Positions 38,326 to 46,697 of a stretch of 64,000 nucleotides of DNA are shown piece by piece. Source of the DNA: Sorangium cellulosum (lineage in GTDB: Bacteria; Myxococcota_A; Polyangia; Polyangiales; Polyangiaceae). Every line of letters begins with the position of its first letter. Position 1 is the first letter of the stretch. The notes beneath the pieces were generated by a model that was not told the DNA's origin, searched no databases, and was given only the letters and a program-made list of their open reading frames with translations. The position numbers and the translations under genes are program-made. The stretch spans positions 11,236,501 to 11,300,500 of the forward strand of contig NZ_CP012673.1 in the NCBI RefSeq assembly GCF_002950945.1, in the 5' to 3' direction.

Positions 38326-39552
38326 ATGCCGACGATGCCAACGAAGATGGGGACGATCCGGGGAGCTCTCGTGGCGCTGGCCTGGATCCTGGGCGGGTGC
38401 AGCGACGAGTCGACGAAGCCGGTGCAGCCGGCGCCATCGACGCAGCCGACGTCGCCGACGCCGCCGACGCCGCCCGCAGATGCCGGCGACACGGGCACGG
38501 GCGAGGGGGGATACGTGCTGGCGGGTGTTTACCCCCTGAGCGGCGGGGACAAGGCGCGCCTCGTGGCCGTCGGCGACCTCGACGGCGACGGCGCGAACGA
38601 CGTGGTCCTGGCGGGCCTCGAGGGCGCTTCCGCCGTGGCGCTGCGCAACGCGGGCAACGGCGCGCTGGAGCCCGCCGACACCGTCGCGCTCGGCGGCGCC
38701 CCCGCGGGCGTCTTCCTGGCCGCGATGGATGTGCACCCGGCCCTCGACCTGGTGACCCTCCGGAGCTGCGACACCTTGCCGTGCGCCGCGGTGGAGGTTT
38801 ACCCGGGGGTGGGCGACGGGACGTTCCAGCCCCCGGTCGTGGCGCTGGAGGTGCCCGACAACGGCCTCTACGAGCCCATGATGGCGCACGCCGCGCTGGG
38901 CGATCTCGACGGCGACGGCCTCGCCGAGATCTATGCCTCCCAGAGCTCCGAGCTGTACGCCTGGCTGATCCGGCGGAGCGGAGACGGCAGCTTCACCAGC
39001 GAGAGCGTGCCCGCGATCGAGGCGCCAGCGCTGGTCGACCTCGACGGCGACGGCGCGCTCGACCTGGCGGGCGGGGAGCGGGACGCGGATCTGTACTCCA
39101 CCCTGGTGATCCGCAACGAGGGAGACGGGTCGTTCACCACGCCCGTGCCGGTGGCGGACACCGGGGTTTCCGCCATCGCGACGGGCGATCTGAACGGGGA
39201 CGGCAACCAGGACCTGGTCGGGGTGCTCGACACGTCCCTCTCGCTGCTGCTCGGCGCAGGCGACGCGACGACCTTCTCCCGGCAAGATTACATGGTCGAA
39301 GCGCCCCTCCTGTCGCCGGTGGTGACCGACTTCGACGGCGATGGAGGCCGCGACGATGTGCTGGTCCTCCAGGGGGACAGCGTGTACGTGTTGATCGGCG
39401 AGGGCGAGACGTTCCGCCCCGACCCCGCGATCGAGGTCGGCTCCGAGCCGCTCTCGCTCGCCGTGGCCGACATGAACGGCGACGCCCGCCCCGACCTCCT
39501 GGTCACCCGGGGCGAGACCGGGGATCTGGCTGTCCTGCTCTGGACGCCCTGA
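38326..39552 (+). CDS. FG-GAP/VCBS-repeat lipoprotein
   Basis: 408-aa surface lipoprotein with lipobox WILGGC, a Pro/Thr-rich linker, then a seven-bladed-type integrin-like propeller: calcium-loop motifs DLDGDGAND, DLDGDGLAEI, DLDGDGALDL, DLNGDGNQDL, DFDGDGGRDD and DMNGDARPDL are spaced along the chain. Such domains bind ligands or glycans in a calcium-dependent way. ATG at 38326 follows GAGGG. Probably a partner in polysaccharide recognition near the GH3 enzyme. Confidence 0.85.
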   Translation: MPTMPTKMGTIRGALVALAWILGGCSDESTKPVQPAPSTQPTSPTPPTPPADAGDTGTGEGGYVLAGVYPLSGGDKARLVAVGDLDGDGANDVVLAGLEGASAVALRNAGNGALEPADTVALGGAPAGVFLAAMDVHPALDLVTLRSCDTLPCAAVEVYPGVGDGTFQPPVVALEVPDNGLYEPMMAHAALGDLDGDGLAEIYASQSSELYAWLIRRSGDGSFTSESVPAIEAPALVDLDGDGALDLAGGERDADLYSTLVIRNEGDGSFTTPVPVADTGVSAIATGDLNGDGNQDLVGVLDTSLSLLLGAGDATTFSRQDYMVEAPLLSPVVTDFDGDGGRDDVLVLQGDSVYVLIGEGETFRPDPAIEVGSEPLSLAVADMNGDARPDLLVTRGETGDLAVLLWTP

Positions 39553-39651
39553 TCGCCGAGATTGAGAGCCACCCTGCGTCAAGCCTGCTCATCCTAGGCC
39601 TGACCACCTGGGCTCCTGTGTCGCCTGCGCCAGAGGAAGCCGGCCGGCCGA

Positions 39652-40527
39652 TCACCTCTTCCGGTACGCGCCGGGCGTCGTCCCCGTACGACGCTTGAAC
39701 GCCGTCGTGAGATGCCCCTGATTGGAGAAGCCACAAGCCAGAGCGATCTCGGCGATGGAGAGCCGCTCGTCCCGGAGCATGGCCATCGCCCTTTCGATGC
39801 GGCGCGAGAGCACGTACTGATAAGGAGTCTGGTGAAAGGCATGCTTGAACAGACGCGAGAAGTGGTCCGGCGAGTAGCCCACCAGCCCCGCCAGGTCGAC
39901 GAGCCCGAAGTTCGAGGAGAGCTCGCCGTCCACGAACTTCTCGATCTGAGCGCGCTGGCTGCTCGAGAGGCTCGCGTTGCGCAGAGAGAGCGCCGCCTTG
40001 GCCCCCGCTCCGTACCGAGCCGAAAGGTAGGAAGCCAGCGCCAGGGAGAGCGACTGCACGTAGACGGCTCCGAAGTACTCCTGCCCCTCGGCCTGCGCCT
40101 GCAGGCGATGAACCAGGTCGACCACGTGGGCGTCGATCAAACCAAACTGTGGGCCCCGCTCCGGAACCAACCCGGTGGACGGGGACGAACAGAGCGCCAA
40201 CATGGATGCTTCGGGAAAGTTCACCGACGTGCAGACGGACGGCCGCCCCCGCCACGCGACGCTGTGAAGCCTGGTCCTCCGCGGCAAGAGGTCCATCATG
40301 CCCGAGAGCCGCTCAAAGGAATGCTCCCGAACCTCTCCCGAGGTCGGGTCCGCGAAGTGAATGTCGACCTGCGAGGGGCCTCCCGCCCACACCAGGACCG
40401 CATCCGACTCCGTGGAGAGCCCCTCGACCCGGCCGCTCTCGGGCACGTACCCGATCCGGAGAGGCAGCCCCACCCAGTCCGATCCGGTGAGCGCCGCTCC
40501 GTACTTTGCTGAGAATTCCGCGGTCAT
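39652..40527 (-). CDS. AraC-family transcriptional regulator
   Basis: 291-aa regulator. The N-terminal ~185 residues are a variable ligand- or dimerisation region (HSVAWRGRPSVCT, PERGPQFGLIDAHVVDLVHRL); the C-terminal ~100 residues are the double helix-turn-helix domain (LVDLAGLVGYSPDHFSRLFKHAFHQTPYQYVLSRRIERAM, then IAEIALACGFSNQGHLTTAFKRRTGTTPGAYRK). It lies among the GH3, FG-GAP and SGNH genes and may control their response to sugars or plant polymers. Confidence 0.93.
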   Translation of the reverse strand: MTAEFSAKYGAALTGSDWVGLPLRIGYVPESGRVEGLSTESDAVLVWAGGPSQVDIHFADPTSGEVREHSFERLSGMMDLLPRRTRLHSVAWRGRPSVCTSVNFPEASMLALCSSPSTGLVPERGPQFGLIDAHVVDLVHRLQAQAEGQEYFGAVYVQSLSLALASYLSARYGAGAKAALSLRNASLSSSQRAQIEKFVDGELSSNFGLVDLAGLVGYSPDHFSRLFKHAFHQTPYQYVLSRRIERAMAMLRDERLSIAEIALACGFSNQGHLTTAFKRRTGTTPGAYRKR

Positions 40528-40754
40528 GCTCGGGGTCGCCCCGGCACATCGTCGACTTCGAGCAACTCAGGGGTCAAGCCCTTCGTGCACGAGGCGTGCC
40601 GGAGCGCGCACCTCGGCTCGCTTGCGCCGAGCGGATCGGCTCGCGCGTCGAGATCCTGAAAACCTTCGTCGGGAATTTGAACGACGTGGCCGCGAGCGCC
40701 GCTTACCTTTCCCGCCACTTCCTCGCAGAAGCCGCGCGGGCGGTGTGGCCTTGA
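40506..40754 (+). CDS. Short unrecognised frame, possible remnant
   Basis: 82 codons from a TTG that overlaps the start of the divergent AraC gene. Residues from ~16 on (DFEQLRGQALRARG, RIGSRVEILKTFVGNLND, YLSRHF) look protein-like and helical, but no family is recognised and there is no clear ribosome-binding site. Could be the tail of a lost gene. Confidence 0.25.
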   Translation: MLRIPRSCSGSPRHIVDFEQLRGQALRARGVPERAPRLACAERIGSRVEILKTFVGNLNDVAASAAYLSRHFLAEAARAVWP

Positions 40755-40832
40755 GCCGAGCGCCCGATGAAGTTCTGTCTGAGGTACAAACTTTCACCCT
40801 ATCGGTCGCCTACGACCGGGAGTTCTGCACCT

Positions 40833-41804
40833 ATGTCGCCCTTGACCTCTCCGCTGCTCGTTCGCCGTGGTGCCTTTGGCGCTCTCGCCCGTGGGATCCC
40901 ACTCGCGAGCCTTCTCTTGGTCGGCTCCCTGGCCTGCTCCAGCGACCCCAGCGGGTCGACCGAGGGCACGGGTGGATCCGGAGCGGCCTCTTCCAGCGGC
41001 GCCCTGACGGGCGGGGCCTCGACCACAAGCGGAGCGGGCGGCGCGACTGGAACCGCCTCGGGTGGACAGGCGACCACGGGAGCGACCACCGGAAGCAGCG
41101 GACAAGGCACCGGTGGAGACCCCGCCGGGAGCACGTCTTCCGTCGGCTCGGGCGGAGGTGGGGGTTCTCCCGATCCAGGGTTTCAGCCTTGCCCCGAGAC
41201 GGGCCCCTGCAAGATCCTGCCCCTCGGGGACTCGATCACGTTTGGTCTCGGCTTCGACGGCGGGTACCGGGTCGAGCTCTTCCGCCTGGCCCGGGAGGAC
41301 GGCCACGAGATCACCTTCACGGGCACGCAGCAGATGAACGGCCCCACGATGGTCGACGGCGCGCCGTTCCCCCGCAATCACGAGGGGATCAGCGGACAGA
41401 CCATCCAGCAGATCGCCAATCGTGTGCCGACCCCGGCGCTCGGAGAGATGCCGCACATCGTGCTGCTCCATGCGGGCACCAATGACATGTATCAAAGCCC
41501 GAACGGCGCCCCCATGCGCCTCGGCGCTCTCCTGGACGAGCTGATCGCCGAGGCGCCCGACGCGCTGATCGTCGTGAGCAACATCATTCCTTTTCCGGGC
41601 GCCGCGGCCGCGGTCAATACGTTCAACGCCACCATCCCCGCGATGGTCGAGGAGCGAGCCGCGGCGGGCGCGCACATCGTCTTCGCCGATCAGTTCACGG
41701 GTTTCCCCACGTCCGAGCTCGGCGACGGAGTCCATCCCAATCAGGCGGGTTACGCCCGGATGGCGGGCGTCTGGTATGACGCGATCGACGACTACCTGAG
41801 GTGA
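40833..41804 (+). CDS. SGNH/GDSL hydrolase lipoprotein (esterase)
   Basis: 323-aa exported esterase. Lipobox GSLAC is followed by a Gly/Ser/Thr-rich linker of ~90 residues. The SGNH blocks are intact: ILPLGDSITFG (catalytic Ser), GISGQTIQQ (Gly), LHAGTNDMY (Asn) and DGVHPNQAGYARMA (Asp and His). Related secreted members deacetylate xylan or other plant polysaccharides (CE2/CE3-like), which fits the GH3 context, but specificity is inferred. The frame opens at 40767; the ATG at 40833 gives the better signal peptide and has GGGAG upstream. Confidence 0.88.
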   Translation: MSPLTSPLLVRRGAFGALARGIPLASLLLVGSLACSSDPSGSTEGTGGSGAASSSGALTGGASTTSGAGGATGTASGGQATTGATTGSSGQGTGGDPAGSTSSVGSGGGGGSPDPGFQPCPETGPCKILPLGDSITFGLGFDGGYRVELFRLAREDGHEITFTGTQQMNGPTMVDGAPFPRNHEGISGQTIQQIANRVPTPALGEMPHIVLLHAGTNDMYQSPNGAPMRLGALLDELIAEAPDALIVVSNIIPFPGAAAAVNTFNATIPAMVEERAAAGAHIVFADQFTGFPTSELGDGVHPNQAGYARMAGVWYDAIDDYLR

Positions 41805-41809
41805 TCCGG

Positions 41810-41860
41810 CCCGGGCTCGGAGCGAACGTCCCTCAGGTCAGGTCGACAGCCGAGCCCGGG
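41810..41860 (+). terminator. Long stem-loop after the SGNH gene
   Basis: Perfect 11-bp arms CCCGGGCTCGG (41810-41820) and CCGAGCCCGGG (41850-41860) separated by 29 bases. It begins 5 bases after the esterase stop and is probably its terminator, although the loop is long. Confidence 0.5.
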
Positions 41861-42120
41861 GTGAGGTCGGGCGTGACCCCGGAGCTGCCCCCCAGATTTG
41901 CGGCATCAGCGAAGTCCTCGCGGTAGCTGCCCTGCTCGATCTCGCAGCTCTCCGCGCGGGTGCGCGCCTTCGTGGATTTCTTCGCCGACGAGGCCCGCCG
42001 CTCCTTGCCCCAGCCGCGCGCGCGCAGCCGGTGAGAGAGCGCGGCGGGCGGGATGCCGCCCGCGATTCCTGCGAATCGCGACATCGATGTTGCTGCCGCG
42101 GCCACAGGCGATGTGGTCAT
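41833..42120 (-). CDS. Hypothetical small protein
   Basis: 95 codons from MTTSPVAAAATSMSRF to an acidic/polar C-terminus (GSYREDFADAANLGGSSG). The composition of the last half is more protein-like than most shadow frames, but no family, signal peptide or ribosome-binding site supports it, and its end overlaps the stem-loop at 41810-41860. Confidence 0.25.
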   Translation of the reverse strand: MTTSPVAAAATSMSRFAGIAGGIPPAALSHRLRARGWGKERRASSAKKSTKARTRAESCEIEQGSYREDFADAANLGGSSGVTPDLTPGSAVDLT

Positions 42121-42177
42121 CTCTCCGTGTCGGCGGCGGAGCGCCGCGCGCAACGCCGGCAGGAGGAGAGGAGTGCC

Positions 42178-42333
42178 ATGTGCCCTGCGTGTCTCGCGTC
42201 CCTCGGGTTGATCCTCGCCAAGGCGGCATCGGCCGGCGCCGTGACCGCGCTCGTCGTCAAGAAGCTCCGGAGCACGAAGGTCGCCGGCGCGCCCCCCTCG
42301 AAAGGAGGGAGTGGAGGAGCCGCGCCAGGCTGA
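42178..42333 (+). CDS. Small membrane protein, MCPAC type
   Basis: 51-aa protein MCPACLASLGLILAKAASAG... with a Cys-Pro-x-Cys start, one hydrophobic helix (LGLILAKAASAGAVTALVV) and a basic KKLRSTK end. Short proteins of this pattern recur in many proteobacteria; their role is unknown. A very strong AGGAGGAGAGGAG purine run lies just before the ATG, which argues for real translation. Confidence 0.6.
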   Translation: MCPACLASLGLILAKAASAGAVTALVVKKLRSTKVAGAPPSKGGSGGAAPG

Positions 42334-42381
42334 TCGGACCAAGGCGCGATCAGGCGCGAAGGCGAGCTCCGGAATGAGGGT

Positions 42382-45300
42382 TCAGGGCTCGCGCTGGAGG
42401 TAGGGCGCGCACGCCTCGCGCACCTCCTTGTACTCGTCCTGATGTTCGAGCAGTCCGCAGGCCAGCACCAGGAGCCCCTCGGCGCTGGCCGGGTAGATGC
42501 GCGCCTCGCCGTCCGCGCACGCCGTCACCACGCGGCCGCCGTCGGGGGAGAACGCGGCGGTCCACACCGCGCCGAGGTGGCCCGGGAAGGTGGCCAGGAG
42601 CTCGCCGGCGGCGCTCCAGAGCCGGGCGGTGCGGTCGTTGCTGGCCGTGACGAGGCGCGCGCCGTCGGGCGAGAACACCGCGGTGAAGATCGGGTCGGCG
42701 TGCGGCAGCACCGCGAGCGACGCGCCGTCGGCGCGCCAGAGCCGGGACGTGTGATCGTAGCTGGTCGTGACGAGGCGCGCGCCGTCCGGGGAGAACGCGG
42801 CGGAGAGGACCCAGTTGGTATGGCCCTGGAGCACCCCGAGGGGGCTGCCGTCGCGGGTGTCCCAGAGGCGCGCCGTGCGGTCGTCGCTCGCCGTCACCAC
42901 GCGCTCGCCGTCGGGCGAGAACGCCGCGGTGCGGACCGCGCGCGCGTGGCCGCGCAGCGCCGCGAGGAGCTTGCCGGTGCGGCCGTCCCAGAGACGCGCG
43001 GTGTGGTCGTCGCTCGCCGTCACCACGCGCTCGCCGTCGGGGGAGAACCGCGCGGACAGCACCGCGCCCTCGTGCCCCGCGAGCGTGGCCAGGAGCTCGC
43101 CGCGCGCGCCCCAGAGGCGGGCGGTGCGGTCGTCGCTCGCGGTCACCACGCGCTCGCCGTCGGGGGAGAACGCCGCGGACAGCACCGCGCCCTCGTGCTC
43201 CGCGAGCCGGGCGAGCGGCTTGCCGTCGCGGGCGTCCCAGAGGCGCGCCGTGCGGTCGGCGCCGGCGGTGACGACCCGCGCGCCGTCGGGCGAGAACGCG
43301 GCGGCGCGGACCTCGGCGGCGTGGCCCTCGAGCCGGAAGAGCAGCTCGCCGCGGCGCGCGTCCCAGACGCGGGCCGTACGGTCGTCGCTGGCGGTCAGGA
43401 CACGCGCGCCGTCGGGCGAGAACACGGCGGCGCGGACCTCGGCGGCGTGGCCCCGCAGCGCGACGAGCGGCTCGGGGCCCCAGAGGCGGGCCGTGAGATC
43501 GGCGCTGGCCGTGACGATGCGGAGCCCGTCGGACGCGAAGCGCGCGGACAGGACCGTCCCGCCGTGGCCCGCGAGCTCGGCGAGCGGCCTGCCGTCGCGC
43601 GCGTCCCAGAGCCGCGCCCGGTTGTCCTCGCCGGCGGTCAGGATGCGCGCGCCGTCGGGCGAGAACGACGCGGACAGGACCGTGCCCGCGTGGCCCGCGA
43701 GCTCGGCGAGCTGCCGGCCATCGCGGGCATCCCAGAGCCGGGCCGCGTCGTTCTCGCCGGCGGTCAGGATGCGCGCGCCGTCGGGCGAGAACGACGCGGA
43801 CAGGACCGCGCCGGCGTGCGCCGACAGGGTCGCGAGGAGCTTGCCGCCCTGCACGTCCCAGAGCTTCGCGGCGCGGTCGGCGCTCGCCGTGACGACGCGG
43901 CTGCCGTCGGGCGAGAAGGCCGCGGACCCGACCGGGCGGGCGTGGCCGCGCAGCTGGGCGAGGCGCTTGCCGGTGCGTGTGTCCCAGAGCGCCGCGGTGC
44001 GGTCGGCGCTCGCCGTGACGATGCGGGCGCCGTCCGGGGAGAACACCGCGGCGCCCACGCCGCCGGCGTGGCCCCGCAGGGTGGTGAGCAGCCTGCCCTC
44101 GCGCGCGCCCCAGAGCCTCGCGGTGCCGTCGGCGCTGGCGGTCACGACGAGCGCGCCGTCCGGGGAGAACGCCGCCGAGGCGACCGGGCCGTCGTGCCGC
44201 AGGGTGTGCAGCCGCTTGCCGAGCTGCACGTCCCAGATCCCCGCCGTCGTGTCGTCGCTGGCGGTCGCGACGAGCGCGCCGTCCGGGGAGAAGGCGGCGG
44301 CGCGGAGGCCGCGCTCGTGGCCGGCGAGCACCGCGACGAGCCGGTGGTCCCGGGCGCCCCAGATCCGCGCGGTCCGGTCGTCGCTGGCGGTCGCGACGAG
44401 GGCGCCGTCGGGGGAGAACGACGCGCCCCGGACGGCGCCGGTGTGGCCGCCGAGCACGAAGGAGCGCCTCGCCGCGAAGACCGCGGCCGACAGGCCGTGC
44501 AAGGCGGCCGCGGGGGAGCGGCCGAGATCGCCGTGGTAGGGCGCCGCCACGGCCGCGACGCCGAGGCGCAGCGCGTGGACCGCGGACTTTTCGGCCATCT
44601 CCTCGGCCGTCTCGCCGAGGAACGTGCGCTGCTTGCTGTCGGCGGCGCGGAGCTCGCGCTCGGCGTTCGTGGCCCGCTCCTCCTCGACCTTCGTCTGCCG
44701 GTAGAACAGGAGCGTGGCGAGCAGCGCCGACGCGAGCGCGGCGACGAGCGCCACCAGGTTGCGCGCCTCGCGCCGGGCGGTCCGCGTCCGCTCCTCGGCG
44801 CGCTCCCGCTGCTCCCGCTCGAGCTGCGCGGCCGCCGCCTGCGCCTCGCGCTCCCACTCCGCCTCGGCCCGCGCGACCTCCTGGCTCGCCGCGAGGAACT
44901 CCCGCTCCTGCTCCGAGAGCTCCGCGCGCATCCGGGCCCACGCGAGCGCCTCGTCGAGCGCCTTGCCGCGCAGCACGAACTCGTGCCGCTCCGCGGGCGG
45001 CGCCGCGAGCCAGCGGAGCAGCGGCGTGCCGAGGTGGAGCTCGGCCTCCTTCTCCTTCACCCAGTCGATCCCGAGGACCTCGGCGAAGATGCGGTTGCGG
45101 ACGCGCAGCCACCGCCCCTCGCCGTCGACCCGCACCGCCGCCGCCCCCGACAGGCGCAGGTGCAGCTCCACGGGGCCGCCCCGGTCGGCAGGGACGCGCT
45201 CGCCCTCGAGGAGCCGGCGGTAGAGCGCGATCATGCGATCGACCGGGGCCCTCCGGTTGCGCTTCGCGAGGTAGGTGTCGGCCGAGTGGAGGTTGGCCTC

Positions 45301-46248
45301 GTAGACGCGCCCGTTCGCGAGGAAGACGCGGGCGACGATCTCGTGGACGGCGGCCGCGATCGCCTCGTCGGACGCCGCGAGGGGCGCGTCCGGCGCGGCC
45401 CTCGCGCGCTCGAGGAGCTCGGCGCAGAGGCGCTGGGTCATGTACGGGTGCCCGTCGGTCCACCGGAGGATCGCCTCGAGCGCCGCGCCCGCGCGGGCGC
45501 CGAGCGCGGACAGGCCGGGGAGGATGGCCGCGGCCTCGTCCCTCGTGAAGTCGTCGAGCGCGATGGCGGCGCCGATGTTGAAGGGCGTGCGCGCCTCGTC
45601 CTGGAGCAGGTCGCTCGGGGCGGCGACGCCGATGAGGCAGAACGCGAGCCGATCGTAGGCCGCGTCTCCGGCGCGGGCGTTGTAGGCGCCGCGGATCGAC
45701 GCGAAGAAGTCGTCGGCCGGGAACGGCAGCGTGAGCACGGCGTCGATCTCGTCGAGCAGCACGACGATGCGCCCCTCGGTCTCGCCGAGCACGACGTCGC
45801 GCAGGAACCGCCACCACCGCCCGAGCGTCGGCAGCGGCGCGTGGCGCTCCCAGAACGCGGCCACGTCGGCCTCGAGCTCGAGCTCCGCCGCGAGCAGGAC
45901 GGCGAGCCCGAGGTACCACCGGTCCTGGTTGCTCTCCGTCCCGAGGAGCGACAGGTCGAGCTCGACCGCGGTCGCGCCCGCGGCGCGCAGCTTGCGGGCG
46001 GCGCGCAGGCGCAGGCTGGATTTGCCGATCTGCCGCGGCGCGAGCACGAAGCAGTACTCGCCGCGCTCGAGCTGCGCGAGGAGCTCGCGATCCGCGCCGC
46101 GCTCGATGTAGACTGATCCATCGCGGACCGTGCCGCCCGCCTGGAAGCGGGGCGGGCTCGCCGCCCTCGGGGGCGCGCCCCCTGGAGGCGCGGCGACCGG
46201 GGGCGCGGCGACCGGGGGTGCGGCGGCTGGCGAACCGGGGATGGTCAT
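42382..46248 (-). CDS. Membrane-anchored AAA-like NTPase with 16 WD40 repeats
   Basis: 1288-aa protein. An Ala/Pro repeat opens it (residues 7-30), then an AAA_35-like NTPase: YIERGADRELL, Walker A LAPRQIGKSSL (~69-79), Walker B IVVLLDEIDAVL (161-172) and WTDGHPYMTQRLC. A coiled coil (~445-495), one transmembrane helix (~498-516, LVALVAALASALLATLLFY) and a second charged helix follow. From ~600 to 1275 I count 16 WD40 repeats, many almost identical (AFSPDGERVVTASDDRTARLW), enough for two propellers. The NTPase class is shared with the SIR2 fusion at 29603. ATG at 46248 follows GAGG. Likely a membrane sensor or scaffold; ligand unknown. Confidence 0.88.
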   Translation of the reverse strand: MTIPGSPAAAPPVAAPPVAAPPGGAPPRAASPPRFQAGGTVRDGSVYIERGADRELLAQLERGEYCFVLAPRQIGKSSLRLRAARKLRAAGATAVELDLSLLGTESNQDRWYLGLAVLLAAELELEADVAAFWERHAPLPTLGRWWRFLRDVVLGETEGRIVVLLDEIDAVLTLPFPADDFFASIRGAYNARAGDAAYDRLAFCLIGVAAPSDLLQDEARTPFNIGAAIALDDFTRDEAAAILPGLSALGARAGAALEAILRWTDGHPYMTQRLCAELLERARAAPDAPLAASDEAIAAAVHEIVARVFLANGRVYEANLHSADTYLAKRNRRAPVDRMIALYRRLLEGERVPADRGGPVELHLRLSGAAAVRVDGEGRWLRVRNRIFAEVLGIDWVKEKEAELHLGTPLLRWLAAPPAERHEFVLRGKALDEALAWARMRAELSEQEREFLAASQEVARAEAEWEREAQAAAAQLEREQRERAEERTRTARREARNLVALVAALASALLATLLFYRQTKVEEERATNAERELRAADSKQRTFLGETAEEMAEKSAVHALRLGVAAVAAPYHGDLGRSPAAALHGLSAAVFAARRSFVLGGHTGAVRGASFSPDGALVATASDDRTARIWGARDHRLVAVLAGHERGLRAAAFSPDGALVATASDDTTAGIWDVQLGKRLHTLRHDGPVASAAFSPDGALVVTASADGTARLWGAREGRLLTTLRGHAGGVGAAVFSPDGARIVTASADRTAALWDTRTGKRLAQLRGHARPVGSAAFSPDGSRVVTASADRAAKLWDVQGGKLLATLSAHAGAVLSASFSPDGARILTAGENDAARLWDARDGRQLAELAGHAGTVLSASFSPDGARILTAGEDNRARLWDARDGRPLAELAGHGGTVLSARFASDGLRIVTASADLTARLWGPEPLVALRGHAAEVRAAVFSPDGARVLTASDDRTARVWDARRGELLFRLEGHAAEVRAAAFSPDGARVVTAGADRTARLWDARDGKPLARLAEHEGAVLSAAFSPDGERVVTASDDRTARLWGARGELLATLAGHEGAVLSARFSPDGERVVTASDDHTARLWDGRTGKLLAALRGHARAVRTAAFSPDGERVVTASDDRTARLWDTRDGSPLGVLQGHTNWVLSAAFSPDGARLVTTSYDHTSRLWRADGASLAVLPHADPIFTAVFSPDGARLVTASNDRTARLWSAAGELLATFPGHLGAVWTAAFSPDGGRVVTACADGEARIYPASAEGLLVLACGLLEHQDEYKEVREACAPYLQREP

Positions 46249-46406
46249 CGGCGGCCTCGGGGATCCTACATCGACCGCGCCGCGGCGTCGGCCGCACGGG
46301 ACCCGCGGGACCGGACGGCCGCGCCTCGTGGCCTCCGCGGTGCCATGATAGGGCATGTCGCTCGCGGACGGCCTCGCCGCCGCGGGCGCCGCGAGAGAAG
46401 CAGCAC

Positions 46407-46676
46407 GTGCGCGACCTCGACCCGTACCGCGACAGCCGGCCTGGCCTGGTCGCCGAGAACGAGCGGCTCCGCCGGGAGCTCGCCCGCCGGCGGCCCCGCC
46501 GCGGCTGGCCTGCGGTGGCGGCGATCGCGGCGTACGTCGCGCTCGTCACCGAGCTGGGGGGCTGGCTGAACGGCACCGACCCCGTCCGTTACTGGGTCGC
46601 CCTGCTCTCGCTCCTCCTCGCGTTGTGCGTCAGCGTCGCGACCGCCCTCCACCTCATCGTGGGGCGCAGCGGCTGA
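46407..46676 (+). CDS. Small coiled-coil/two-helix membrane protein
   Basis: 89-aa protein: a short coiled coil (LVAENERLRRELARRR), then two membrane helices (WPAVAAIAAYVALVTELGGWL and YWVALLSLLLALCVSVATALHLIV). GTG start chosen because the N-terminal extension further up is arginine-rich shadow sequence. It is divergent from the AAA-WD40 gene (158 bases between starts) and 21 bases before the SPFH gene, so it is probably co-transcribed with the latter. Confidence 0.6.
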   Translation: MRDLDPYRDSRPGLVAENERLRRELARRRPRRGWPAVAAIAAYVALVTELGGWLNGTDPVRYWVALLSLLLALCVSVATALHLIVGRSG

Positions 46677-46697
46677 GACGGAGAGAGACCCCCATCC

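Noticed and set aside
42442-46116. 1224-codon + strand open frame opposite the AAA-WD40 gene
   Set aside because: It is the periodic antisense shadow of the WD40 repeats; no independent start signal or motif.
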